From positions 10,664,001-10,728,000 of the forward strand of contig NZ_CP108070.1 of NCBI RefSeq assembly GCF_036178845.1: a DNA stretch of 64,000 nucleotides, read 5' to 3'. The notes under the pieces were generated by a model. The model saw only the letters and a list, made by a program, of their open reading frames with translations. It had not been told where the DNA came from and searched no databases. The DNA is from Streptomyces sp. NBC_00271. GTDB taxonomy: Bacteria > Actinomycetota > Actinomycetes > Streptomycetales > Streptomycetaceae. The position numbers were made by a program, and so were the translations under genes. This document shows positions 1 to 7,760 of the stretch, one piece after another; the first letter of the stretch is position 1; each line of letters starts with the position of its first letter.

Positions 1-81
1 CCCGCCGGCGGGCCGAACACGGGCCTGACACCGGCCGAGCAACGGGGCTCCACCACCCTTCGCGAAAAGGCGGGGAAGCGG

Positions 82-1734
82 ATGCGACAGACAGTACGGG
101 AGTTCTACGAGCGGGCCGAGCGCGCCGACTTCACGGCCGTCGTCGACGACCACGGCCGGCACACCGCGCGCGACCTCCTGGACCGCGCGGCCGAGCTGGC
201 CGAGGCGATGACACCGGACGGAACGCCGGGCGGGACGGTGCTGCTGCAGGCCGACAACTCCTGGCGCACCGTCGCGGCGACCCTCGCCATCGGGATGACC
301 GGCGGGGTCCTGGCCCTCGTCAACCGGCACACGACCCGGGCGGAGTTCGCCGCCGCCCTGGAGGACATCCGTCCGGACGCGGTGATCGCCGAGCCCTCCG
401 CCCTCGAGGAGTGGCACGCGCCGGGCAGCGGCACCCCGCCCCTGTCCGGCGCACGGCCCGCCGAGGCGCTGGACGGCTGGACGGTCCTCGCGGGCCGCGG
501 TCCGCGAGACGTCTCCCGCTGGTCGGGCGGCACCCTCATCGGCCTCACCTCCGGCTCCACCGGGCGGCCCAAGGGGGTCGTCCAGTCCGAGAGCGCGCTG
601 CGGTACGCGTGCACGTGCACCATCGATGTCAACGGGCTGCGCGACGGTGACGCGGTGGCCGCCGTCGTCCCGCTCTCCTCGACCGCCGCCTACTGTTTCG
701 GGGTCTGCCTCGCCCTCATGCTCGGCGGACCGCTCGTTCTGAGCGGCCGCTGGGACCGCGAACAGGCGCTCGCGCGGATGGCCGCCCACAACGTCCGGTG
801 GACCATGTGCGTCCCGACGATGGCCCTCCAGATGGGCTCCGCGGCGGCCGGATCACGCGTCCTCGACGGGGTCCGCTCGATCACGGTCGGCGGCGGCCCC
901 ATGGACCGCGGGGCTCTCGCCCGTGCCGAACGTTCCCTCGGCACCCGGATCCTGCGGGTCTTCGGCATGTCCGAGTGCCTCGGACACACCTCGCCGCGGC
1001 CCGACGACCCCGAGGGGATCAGGCTGGGCCGCGACGGCCGCCCGTTCCCCGGCACCGAACTGCGCGCCGTGGACGCCGACGGCACCGCCCTGGGGCCGGG
1101 CCGGACCGGGCGCGCCCAGGTCCGGGGGCCCTCGCTCTTCCTCGGCTACGCCCACGACGGCAAGGTCGAGTCGCCGGCCCTGACCCCGGACGGCTTCTTC
1201 CCCACCGGGGATCTGCTCATGACCGGCGACGACGGCACGGTCACCGTGATGGGCCGCGAGAAGGACGTCATCATCCGCGGCGGCCGCAATCTCGACATCA
1301 CGGAGATCGAGCGTGCCGTCGCCAGCCATCCGGGAGTCGCCCGGGTCTGCGTGGCACCCGTACCGGACCCGCTGCTCGGCGAACGCGCCGCCGTTCTCGT
1401 CGTGGCGGAGGCGGAGGCGGGGACGCACGGAGAGGGAGACGGCACCGGAGGCGGCGCCGGCATCGGACTGGACGAGATCACCGAACACCTCGCCCGCACC
1501 GGCCTGTCCAAGGCCAAGTGGCCCGAATTCGCCTTCTCCGTAAGCGAGTTGCCGCAAACCACCGTCGGCAAGCTCGACCGGTCCGCAGCCCGCGGACTCG
1601 CCCACGAATTGCACGCGCGGCTCGCCGCGCGTCAGGAACCACACCGACACACGGATCGCGAACCACATCGGCAAGCGGATCAGGAACAGCACGGACAACC
1701 GGATCACGAACAGCACCGGCAAGGAGATGCATGA
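82..1734 (+). CDS. AMP-forming acyl-CoA synthetase / adenylate-forming ligase
   Basis: Class I adenylate-forming enzyme that would activate a carboxylic acid as an acyl-AMP and then a CoA thioester in the cytoplasm. Seen: the phosphate-binding loop GLTSGSTGRPKGVV near residue 155, the A5-like segment FGMSECLGH, the hinge TGDLLMTGDDGTVTVMGREKD and a C-terminal PQTTVGKLDR motif with the catalytic Lys. At 550 residues it is slightly long because the C-terminus carries a His/Gln/Asp-rich degenerate repeat (HRQADQEQHGQPDHEQ-like) of about 30 residues that is not part of the fold. The start follows a GGGGAAG ribosome site. Its stop overlaps the next start (ATGA), so it is co-translated with the metallo-hydrolase. 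The substrate is unknown; the neighbouring dehydrogenases suggest acid catabolism. Bases 1-28 may hold the tail of an upstream gene (a TGA at 26-28). Confidence 0.9.
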   Translation: MRQTVREFYERAERADFTAVVDDHGRHTARDLLDRAAELAEAMTPDGTPGGTVLLQADNSWRTVAATLAIGMTGGVLALVNRHTTRAEFAAALEDIRPDAVIAEPSALEEWHAPGSGTPPLSGARPAEALDGWTVLAGRGPRDVSRWSGGTLIGLTSGSTGRPKGVVQSESALRYACTCTIDVNGLRDGDAVAAVVPLSSTAAYCFGVCLALMLGGPLVLSGRWDREQALARMAAHNVRWTMCVPTMALQMGSAAAGSRVLDGVRSITVGGGPMDRGALARAERSLGTRILRVFGMSECLGHTSPRPDDPEGIRLGRDGRPFPGTELRAVDADGTALGPGRTGRAQVRGPSLFLGYAHDGKVESPALTPDGFFPTGDLLMTGDDGTVTVMGREKDVIIRGGRNLDITEIERAVASHPGVARVCVAPVPDPLLGERAAVLVVAEAEAGTHGEGDGTGGGAGIGLDEITEHLARTGLSKAKWPEFAFSVSELPQTTVGKLDRSAARGLAHELHARLAARQEPHRHTDREPHRQADQEQHGQPDHEQHRQGDA

Positions 1735-2786
1735 CCACCCCCACGGCTCACACCGCCCGCTTCGACCGAGGCCGCTGGGCGGACGCCGGAGCCGAGACCG
1801 TACGAGCCGGCGTTCACCGCATCCCGCTTCCGCTGCCGGACGACGGGCTGCGGGCCGTCAACGTGTACGCGCTGGAAGGGCTGACGGAGGGGCTGGTCCT
1901 GATCGACGGGGGATGGTCGATCCCCGAGTCCCGCAAGGCGCTGGAGGACGCGCTGGCCACCATCGGCCACGACCTCGGCGAGATCAGCGATGTCCTGGTC
2001 ACCCACATCCACCGGGACCACTACACCCAGGCCGTCGAACTGCGCAGGCTGCTCGGCTCCCGGGTCCACCTCGGCTCGGGCGAGCGACGCAGCCTGGAAC
2101 TGCTCGGAGAGACGGGCACGGACCGGCCGTCCGGCTCGCTGCACACACTGCGCCGGGCCGGGGCCCACGAACTCGCCGAGCGGGTCGCCGCGATGGACCA
2201 CGGAGGCTTCGACCCGAGCGTGTGGGAGGCCCCGGACCGTTGGCTGGAGGACGAGGAACTCCGCTTCGCCGACACGCGGTTGCGGGTCGTCCCGACGCCG
2301 GGACACACCCGGGGACATGTCGTCTACCTCGACGAGGCGCGCGGGCTGCTCTTCTCCGGGGACCACGTGCTGCCGCACATCACCCCGTCCATCGGCTTCG
2401 AACTCGGCTCCACCGCGTTGCCGTTGGGCGACTACCTCGACTCGCTGCGCCTCCTGACCACCCTCGCCGACGCCCGGCTCCTGCCCGCGCACGGCCCGGT
2501 CGGCCCCAGCGTCCACACGCGCGTCGGCGAGCTGCTCGACCACCACGACGACCGTCTCGCCGAGGCCCTGGCGGTCCTCGGCGACCGTACGCTCACGGCC
2601 TACGCGGTGGCCCAGGAGCTGGGGTGGACCCGGCGGCATCTGCCCTTCGCGGACCTCGGCGCCTTCAACCAGATGCTCGCCGTGAACGAGACGGCCGCAC
2701 ACCTGGACGTGCTGGTGGCCCGCGGCCGGGTCGCGCGCGCGGAGACCGAGGGCGTCCTGCGCTACACCGCCGTCGTGATGTCGTAG
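1731..2786 (+). CDS. Metallo-beta-lactamase-fold hydrolase
   Basis: 351-residue MBL-fold protein, probably a zinc-dependent thioesterase or glyoxalase-II-like hydrolase. The metal motif is THIHRDHYTQ (HxHxDH, near residue 90), followed by PTPGHTRGHVVY and FSGDHVLP, the other metal-binding strands. A C-terminal helical extension of about 80 residues (HHDDRLAEALAVLG...) resembles the LACTB2-like subgroup. The ATG at 1731 was chosen because it overlaps the stop of the acyl-CoA synthetase (ATGA) behind AAGGAGA. A much longer in-frame reading from 798 runs through the synthetase and is not real. Coupling suggests it releases or cleaves a CoA thioester made by the same pathway (inference). Confidence 0.88.
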   Translation: MTTPTAHTARFDRGRWADAGAETVRAGVHRIPLPLPDDGLRAVNVYALEGLTEGLVLIDGGWSIPESRKALEDALATIGHDLGEISDVLVTHIHRDHYTQAVELRRLLGSRVHLGSGERRSLELLGETGTDRPSGSLHTLRRAGAHELAERVAAMDHGGFDPSVWEAPDRWLEDEELRFADTRLRVVPTPGHTRGHVVYLDEARGLLFSGDHVLPHITPSIGFELGSTALPLGDYLDSLRLLTTLADARLLPAHGPVGPSVHTRVGELLDHHDDRLAEALAVLGDRTLTAYAVAQELGWTRRHLPFADLGAFNQMLAVNETAAHLDVLVARGRVARAETEGVLRYTAVVMS

Positions 2787-2804
2787 CCCTGGCCCCCGGC
2801 CCGC

Positions 2805-3554
2805 TCAGCGCGCCGTCCAGCCTCCGTCGACGTACAGCTCCGAACCCGTCATGAAGCTCGCGTCGTCGGAGGCGAGGAACGCGACCGCGGCCGCCACCTC
2901 GTCGGGTGTGCCGAGCCGGCCGAGCGGGGTGCCGTCGAGCATCGCGGTCAACCGGGGCGTACCGCGCCACAGTTCACGGGAGCGGGGCGTCTCGATGAAG
3001 CCGGGGTGCAGCGAGTTGACACGTACGCCCCGCTGCGCCCAGTGCAGCGCGGCGTTCTTGGTCATCAGACGGACCGCGCCCTTGGCCGCGTGGTACGAGA
3101 ACTGGGCGCCGAACCCGCCCACCGTGCCGAAGATCGACGCGACGTTGACGACGGACCCGCCCCCGGAGCGCTCGATGGCCGCGCCGCCGTGCTTCATGCC
3201 GAGCCAGACGCCGGTCTGGGTGACCGCGAGCACCTGGTCCCAGGTCTCCTTGGTCTCCGTCTCCACGGTGCCCATCGCGGCGATCCCCGCGTTGTTGACC
3301 AGTACGGCCAGCCCGCCGAGCGCGGCCGTCGCCCTGGCGACGACCTTCTGCCAGGCCGACTCGTCCGAGACGTCCAGAGCAAGGCCCAGGGCGCCGCCCC
3401 CGACCTCCTCGGCGAGCTTCTCGCATCGGTCGGCGTCCAGATCGGTCACCACGACCGCGGCGCCCTCGGCCGCCAGTCGCCGGACGACCGCTTCGCCGAT
3501 GCCTCCGGTGGCGCCGGTCACCAGCGCCGCCCTCCCGGTCAGTCTCGCTTCCAT
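2805..3554 (-). CDS. Short-chain dehydrogenase/reductase (complete)
   Basis: Classical SDR of 249 residues that would oxidise or reduce an alcohol/ketone with NAD(P). Seen: glycine-rich TGATGGIG near residue 15, an acidic end of beta-2 (VTDLDAD, NAD-preferring), NNAG, catalytic Ser in NVASIFG, YHAAKG as YxxxK, and the PG after beta-6 (LHPGFIETP). The C-terminal FMTGSELYVDGGWTAR is typical of the FabG-like group. It is convergent with the MBL gene and lies 23 bp downstream of a second SDR on the same strand, so the two are probably one operon. The ATG at 3554 is preceded by GGGAG. Confidence 0.9.
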   Translation of the reverse strand: MEARLTGRAALVTGATGGIGEAVVRRLAAEGAAVVVTDLDADRCEKLAEEVGGGALGLALDVSDESAWQKVVARATAALGGLAVLVNNAGIAAMGTVETETKETWDQVLAVTQTGVWLGMKHGGAAIERSGGGSVVNVASIFGTVGGFGAQFSYHAAKGAVRLMTKNAALHWAQRGVRVNSLHPGFIETPRSRELWRGTPRLTAMLDGTPLGRLGTPDEVAAAVAFLASDDASFMTGSELYVDGGWTAR

Positions 3555-3577
3555 CGCGACCACTCCCGTCTCCGTCG

Positions 3578-4279
3578 TCAGCCCTTGACGCCGCGCCAGG
3601 CGAGCGCGCCGCCGTCGATCACATACGCGGCACCCGTGATGAACGCCGCGCTGTCGGACGCCAGGAAGCAAGCCGGCCGCGCTACTTCCTCCGGGCGCCC
3701 CAGCCGGTCCACCGACTGCGGTGCGGTCAACTCCCGTTCCCGCGGGTCCCGATCCTCGCCCGCGGCGAAGAAACTCCGTGCCAGAGGCGTGTCGATCACG
3801 CCGGGGCAGAAGCAGTTGCAGCGCACCGGGGCGAGATCGACGGCGGTGACCTTGGTGAGATGGATGACCCTGGCCTTGGTGACCCCGTAGGCGGGGGAGT
3901 CGGGGAAGCCGACGAGGCCCGAGACGGACGCGGCGTTGACGATGGCGGGGCCGCGCGGTGAGCGGCGCAGATACGGCGCGGCGAACTTGGTCGTCAGCCA
4001 CGCGGCCTTGAGATTGACCTCGTAGACCGCGTCCCAGACCTCCTCGGAGAGCGAGTCGACGGCGCGGTCGTGGTCCGTCGTGACCGTGCTCTCGATCACC
4101 CCGGCGTTGTTGACCAGCACGTCCAGCCCGTCGAACCGCTCCGCCGCACGCGTCACCATCGTCTCGATGTCGTCGCGGACCCGCAGATCGCACACGATCA
4201 CCTCGGGCTTCGCCCCGGCGGCGCGTACCGACTCGGCCGTAAGAGCGGCGGTCCGCGCGTTCCGGTCGGAATCCAGCAT
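3578..4279 (-). CDS. SDR lacking the N-terminal nucleotide-binding motif (truncated)
   Basis: Second SDR of the operon, 233 residues. It has NNAG, NAASVSG with the catalytic Ser, YGVTK as YxxxK, and FCPGVIDTP. However, the protein starts at MLDSDRNARTAAL, which matches the acidic end of beta-2 in a normal SDR. Beta-1 and the TGxxxGxG dinucleotide loop, about 30-35 residues, are missing. No frame upstream encodes them. A good ribosome site (GGGAG, 8 bp spacer) sits directly before this ATG, so the lesion looks like a deletion just after the start codon. An 8-codon-longer GTG start at 4303 is possible but adds no motif. The protein is probably non-functional, or the loss is an assembly artefact. 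Confidence 0.7.
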   Translation of the reverse strand: MLDSDRNARTAALTAESVRAAGAKPEVIVCDLRVRDDIETMVTRAAERFDGLDVLVNNAGVIESTVTTDHDRAVDSLSEEVWDAVYEVNLKAAWLTTKFAAPYLRRSPRGPAIVNAASVSGLVGFPDSPAYGVTKARVIHLTKVTAVDLAPVRCNCFCPGVIDTPLARSFFAAGEDRDPRERELTAPQSVDRLGRPEEVARPACFLASDSAAFITGAAYVIDGGALAWRGVKG

Positions 4280-4313
4280 GCGGTCTGCTCCCGTCCGTGG
4301 CACGAGGCACTTA

Positions 4314-4330
4314 CTGAACCAACTTCAGTT
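4314..4330. promoter_or_regulatory. Palindromic operator upstream of the SDR operon
   Basis: ACTGAA-CCAAC-TTCAGT is a perfect 6-bp inverted repeat with a 5-bp spacer. It lies 35 bp upstream of the SDR start, and an overlapping TGAAC...GTTCA pair adds to it. Size and position fit a TetR/FadR-type repressor site; no cognate regulator gene is adjacent. Confidence 0.5.
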
Positions 4331-4466
4331 CAGAGGGGAGTCTAGGTCGGCGGTGAGGCGGCGACAAGAGCTGCGTCGGAAGGAAGGCCTCGCGTACCGG
4401 AGGTACCTGTTTGGCGTGAATGGCGCTGTTGCGTCCGGGCTTTGAGATGAGTAAGCGTTCTCTGTC

Positions 4467-7400
4467 ATGGAACGTGACCGGAGCCCCGAAGGCTTCCCCA
4501 CCTCCCGTCCCTCCCCGCTTTCCGCACGCTCCCCCTTCTCTCGTCCTTCCCCTCTCTCTCGTCCTTCCCGCCGTCAACTCCTCGCCGTGGCAGGCGTCGC
4601 GGGTGTCGTGGGCGTTTCCTCCACCGTCCTCAGTGCCGCTGCGGCCGCGGCGAGCAGCAGCGCCGCGCTCTCCCTGTCGTTCTCGGAGGCCACCAACGGC
4701 GCGGCCACGCTCTCGCCGGCCGGTGACCGATTGGTAGTCGAGATCCAGCATGTGCTGTGGTCGCTCCCGCGCACCGGCGGCCGTGCCGTACCCCTCACCC
4801 CGGCCGGCCTCGAACCCGACCGGCCCACGCACTCCCCGGACGGCAAGCTCATCGCGTTCTGCGCGTACCAGGGCGGCGGCTACCACCTGTGGACCATGCG
4901 CCCCGACGGCTCGGACGTACGCCAGCGCACCGACGGCCCCTGGGACGACCGCGCCCCGGCCTGGTCCCCGGACGGCACCCGGATCGCCTTCGCCTCCGAG
5001 CGGGGCGGCGACCCGGTCGAGGGCAGCCCGTACCGTATCCACGTCCTGGACCTGGCAAGCGGCGAACTGACCCGTGTCACCGGGCTCACCGGTCAGGACG
5101 GCCCGCTGCAGGACGGCCCCTGGGAGGACTTCGACCCCACCTGGTCACCGGACGGCAGACGCGTCCTCTTCGTCCGTGCGAAGGCCGTCACCCTGCCCAC
5201 GGGACCCGGCCTCGAAGCCCGCACCATCGCCGCGGTACCGTCCGGCGCCGCGGGCCCGGTCGTCGTCGAGCACACGGAGACCACGGCCGCACAGGTCATG
5301 ACCCCGGCCCTCGCCCCCGACGGCCGCCGCCTCGCGTACCTGCGCGTCACCGCCGCCCCGAGCGCCTCTTGCACCCTCGTCGTCGACGGCACGCCCGTCG
5401 CGCTCGCCGGAGACCTCGCACCCGTGCCGCCACGCTGGACCGCGGCGGGGGAACTGCTCCTCACCGTGGACGGCCACTTCACCCTCGTACGACCGGAGAA
5501 GCCGGCGCGGACCGAGCCGATCCCCTTCGAGGGCGAACTGCCGGTGGACCGGCCGCGGTACCGGACCAAGGAGTACGACCTCGGCGAGGAGCGGGTGCGC
5601 CCGGTGCGGGGCATCCACCTGCCCGCGCTGTCCCCCGACGGACGGCGGATCGCCTTCGCCGCCCTCAACTCGCTCTGGCTGGCCGCAACCTCGGGCGGCC
5701 GCCCGCCCGAGCGGCTGCGGAAGTCCGGGCCCACCCGCTATCTGCTCGCACCGGTCTGGGCACGCGACGGACGGTCCCTCGTGTACGCCGACGACCGCGA
5801 CGGACTGCTCGGCGTGTACCGGCGCGATCTCGCCACCGGAGAGGAGACCGCGCTCGCCACGGGCGGGCGGGTCCATCCCGCGCTCTCGCCCGACGGGATG
5901 CGGCTCGCCTGTCTCGACATGACCGGAGGGCTCGTCCTGCGCGATCTGGGCAGCGGTGAGGAGCGTGTCCTGGTGACCCCGCTCGGCGGCGGCGGGCTGC
6001 CCGGCCGCCCCAGCTGGTCGCCCGACGGCAGATACCTCGCGCTGTGCGACCGCAACCGCCTCAACCTCCGCTTCCGCGAGGGCTACAACGTCATCCGGAT
6101 CGTCGACACCACGACCGGCACCGACCGCCTCCACGCCGTCGCACCCCACGTCTGCATCGCCGACCGCTACGACTCCGGACCCGTCTGGTCACCCGACGGA
6201 CGCTGGATGGCGGTCGTCGTCGAGTCCGCGCTGTGCCTGCTGCCCGTCGCCCCCGACGGCACCCCGACCGGCGCCCCGCGCACCCTCGCCACCGAACCCG
6301 CCGACCACCCCTCCTGGTCCGGCGACTCCAAGACCCTCCTGTACCTCTCGGCGGGGCGCCTGCGGCTCATCGGCATCGACGGGCAGGGCCACCGCACCGT
6401 CCGGGTCCCGCTCGACCAGCACCGGCCCGCCCCCGCCGACACGGTGGTGCACGCCGGGCGCCTGTGGGACGGCACCGGCCAGTCGACCAGGGACGACGTG
6501 GACATCGTCGTACGTGGCGGACGCGTCGACGAAGTCGCGCCGCACCGGGCCCGCCGCCGTGGCGCCCTCCGCAGGATCGACGCCTCGAACCGCACCGTGA
6601 TCCCCGGGCTGTGGGACACCCACACCCACCCCTGGCAGAGCACCTACGGAGGCCGCCAGACCGTCGGACAACTGACCTACGGGATCACGACGGCCGTCTC
6701 CCTGGGCGGATTCGCCTACGAACAGGCCCGTATCCGCGAGGCGGTGGCCGTCGGTCAGCTCGCTGGACCCCGCCTGCTGACGACCGGCGAACTGCTCGAC
6801 GGCTCGCGGGTCGCCTACAGCATGGGGCGCGCCCACCGCACGAGGGACGGTCTGCGCAGGTCGCTGGAGCGGGGTGCCGCCCTCGACTGGGACTTCGTCA
6901 AGACCTATGTACGAGCGCCGAGTTGGGTGATGGAGGAAGCGGCGCGGTTTGCGCACGAGCGGCTCGGGGTGCGCGCGGGGAGCCATCTCCTGTCACCCGG
7001 CATCCAGAGCGGACAGGACCTGACGACCCATCTGCTCGCCACTCAGCGCGGGGAGTTCGGACACGCGCTGAGCGCGACGGGGCGGGCCTACGAGGACGTC
7101 GTGGAGATCTACACCGAGCAGGGTGCCGACTTCGCCCTCGTCGCCACGCCGTTCACCTCCGCCCCGCTGCTCGGTGCCGATCCCGGGCTCGCCGACGACA
7201 CCCGCGTCACCGTCGTCATGCCCCCGTGGGACTCCGCCGCCGTACGGCGGTCCGCGGGCGTGCCGCCCACCGCGGCCCAACTGGCCACCCTGCGCACCGA
7301 GACGGACGTCTACCGGCGGGTGCTGGCCGCGGGCGGTCTCGTCGCGCTCGGCACGGACCAGCCCCTCGTACCGGTCGGGCTCTCCCTGCACCTGGGTCTG

Positions 7401-7760
7401 CGCGCCCTGCACCGCGGCGGGCTGTCCCCGGCCGGGGCGCTGCGCACCGCGACCGTCCTGCCGGCCCGCCTCTTCGGTCTCGACGGCGACCTCGGCACCG
7501 TACAGCCGGGGAAACTCGCCGATCTCACGGTGGTGGACGGCGATCCCTTCGAGGACTTCGACACCCTCGTCCGCACGGTGTCGGTGCTGAGGGGCGGAAC
7601 GCCGTACGTGACGCAGGACCTGGTGGCCGCCTTCGAGCCGCCGTCGCAGGTCTCGGCGACGGCGGCATCGGAGCGGTGGCGCGCCACGACCGAGGACGAC
7701 TGGCTCGAAGTGGGGCGGCTGATGCGCAGGGACGGCTGTTGCCATACGGGTTCACTGTGA
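4467..7760 (+). CDS. Tat-exported TolB-type beta-propeller fused to an amidohydrolase
   Basis: 1097 residues. The N-terminus is Ser/Pro/Arg-rich, then SRRQLLAVAGVAGVVGV reads as a twin-arginine signal ending near residue 55. Residues about 60-640 hold roughly ten WSPDGxxIAF-type blades (PAWSPDGTRIAFASERGG, PTWSPDGRRVLFVR, SWSPDGRYLALCD and others), a TolB/DPP-like propeller. Residues about 650-1060 are a metal-dependent amidohydrolase: DTHTHPW supplies two metal His, KTYVRAP a candidate carbamylated Lys, AGSHLL and EFGHALS further His, and GTDQPLVPVG the metal Asp. This architecture is known for secreted imidazolonepropionase-like or prolidase-like hydrolases; the substrate is unknown. It is convergent with the pseudokinase gene, overlapping by 9 bp. 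Confidence 0.88.
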   Translation: MERDRSPEGFPTSRPSPLSARSPFSRPSPLSRPSRRQLLAVAGVAGVVGVSSTVLSAAAAAASSSAALSLSFSEATNGAATLSPAGDRLVVEIQHVLWSLPRTGGRAVPLTPAGLEPDRPTHSPDGKLIAFCAYQGGGYHLWTMRPDGSDVRQRTDGPWDDRAPAWSPDGTRIAFASERGGDPVEGSPYRIHVLDLASGELTRVTGLTGQDGPLQDGPWEDFDPTWSPDGRRVLFVRAKAVTLPTGPGLEARTIAAVPSGAAGPVVVEHTETTAAQVMTPALAPDGRRLAYLRVTAAPSASCTLVVDGTPVALAGDLAPVPPRWTAAGELLLTVDGHFTLVRPEKPARTEPIPFEGELPVDRPRYRTKEYDLGEERVRPVRGIHLPALSPDGRRIAFAALNSLWLAATSGGRPPERLRKSGPTRYLLAPVWARDGRSLVYADDRDGLLGVYRRDLATGEETALATGGRVHPALSPDGMRLACLDMTGGLVLRDLGSGEERVLVTPLGGGGLPGRPSWSPDGRYLALCDRNRLNLRFREGYNVIRIVDTTTGTDRLHAVAPHVCIADRYDSGPVWSPDGRWMAVVVESALCLLPVAPDGTPTGAPRTLATEPADHPSWSGDSKTLLYLSAGRLRLIGIDGQGHRTVRVPLDQHRPAPADTVVHAGRLWDGTGQSTRDDVDIVVRGGRVDEVAPHRARRRGALRRIDASNRTVIPGLWDTHTHPWQSTYGGRQTVGQLTYGITTAVSLGGFAYEQARIREAVAVGQLAGPRLLTTGELLDGSRVAYSMGRAHRTRDGLRRSLERGAALDWDFVKTYVRAPSWVMEEAARFAHERLGVRAGSHLLSPGIQSGQDLTTHLLATQRGEFGHALSATGRAYEDVVEIYTEQGADFALVATPFTSAPLLGADPGLADDTRVTVVMPPWDSAAVRRSAGVPPTAAQLATLRTETDVYRRVLAAGGLVALGTDQPLVPVGLSLHLGLRALHRGGLSPAGALRTATVLPARLFGLDGDLGTVQPGKLADLTVVDGDPFEDFDTLVRTVSVLRGGTPYVTQDLVAAFEPPSQVSATAASERWRATTEDDWLEVGRLMRRDGCCHTGSL

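Noticed and set aside
1..81. End of an upstream gene
   Set aside because: A TGA at 26-28 could close a reading frame, but eight codons are too few to support a call.
798..1730. Longer in-frame start for the MBL hydrolase
   Set aside because: It runs through the acyl-CoA synthetase in another frame, is Arg/Pro-rich and unlike the family; the ATGA-coupled start at 1731 fits.
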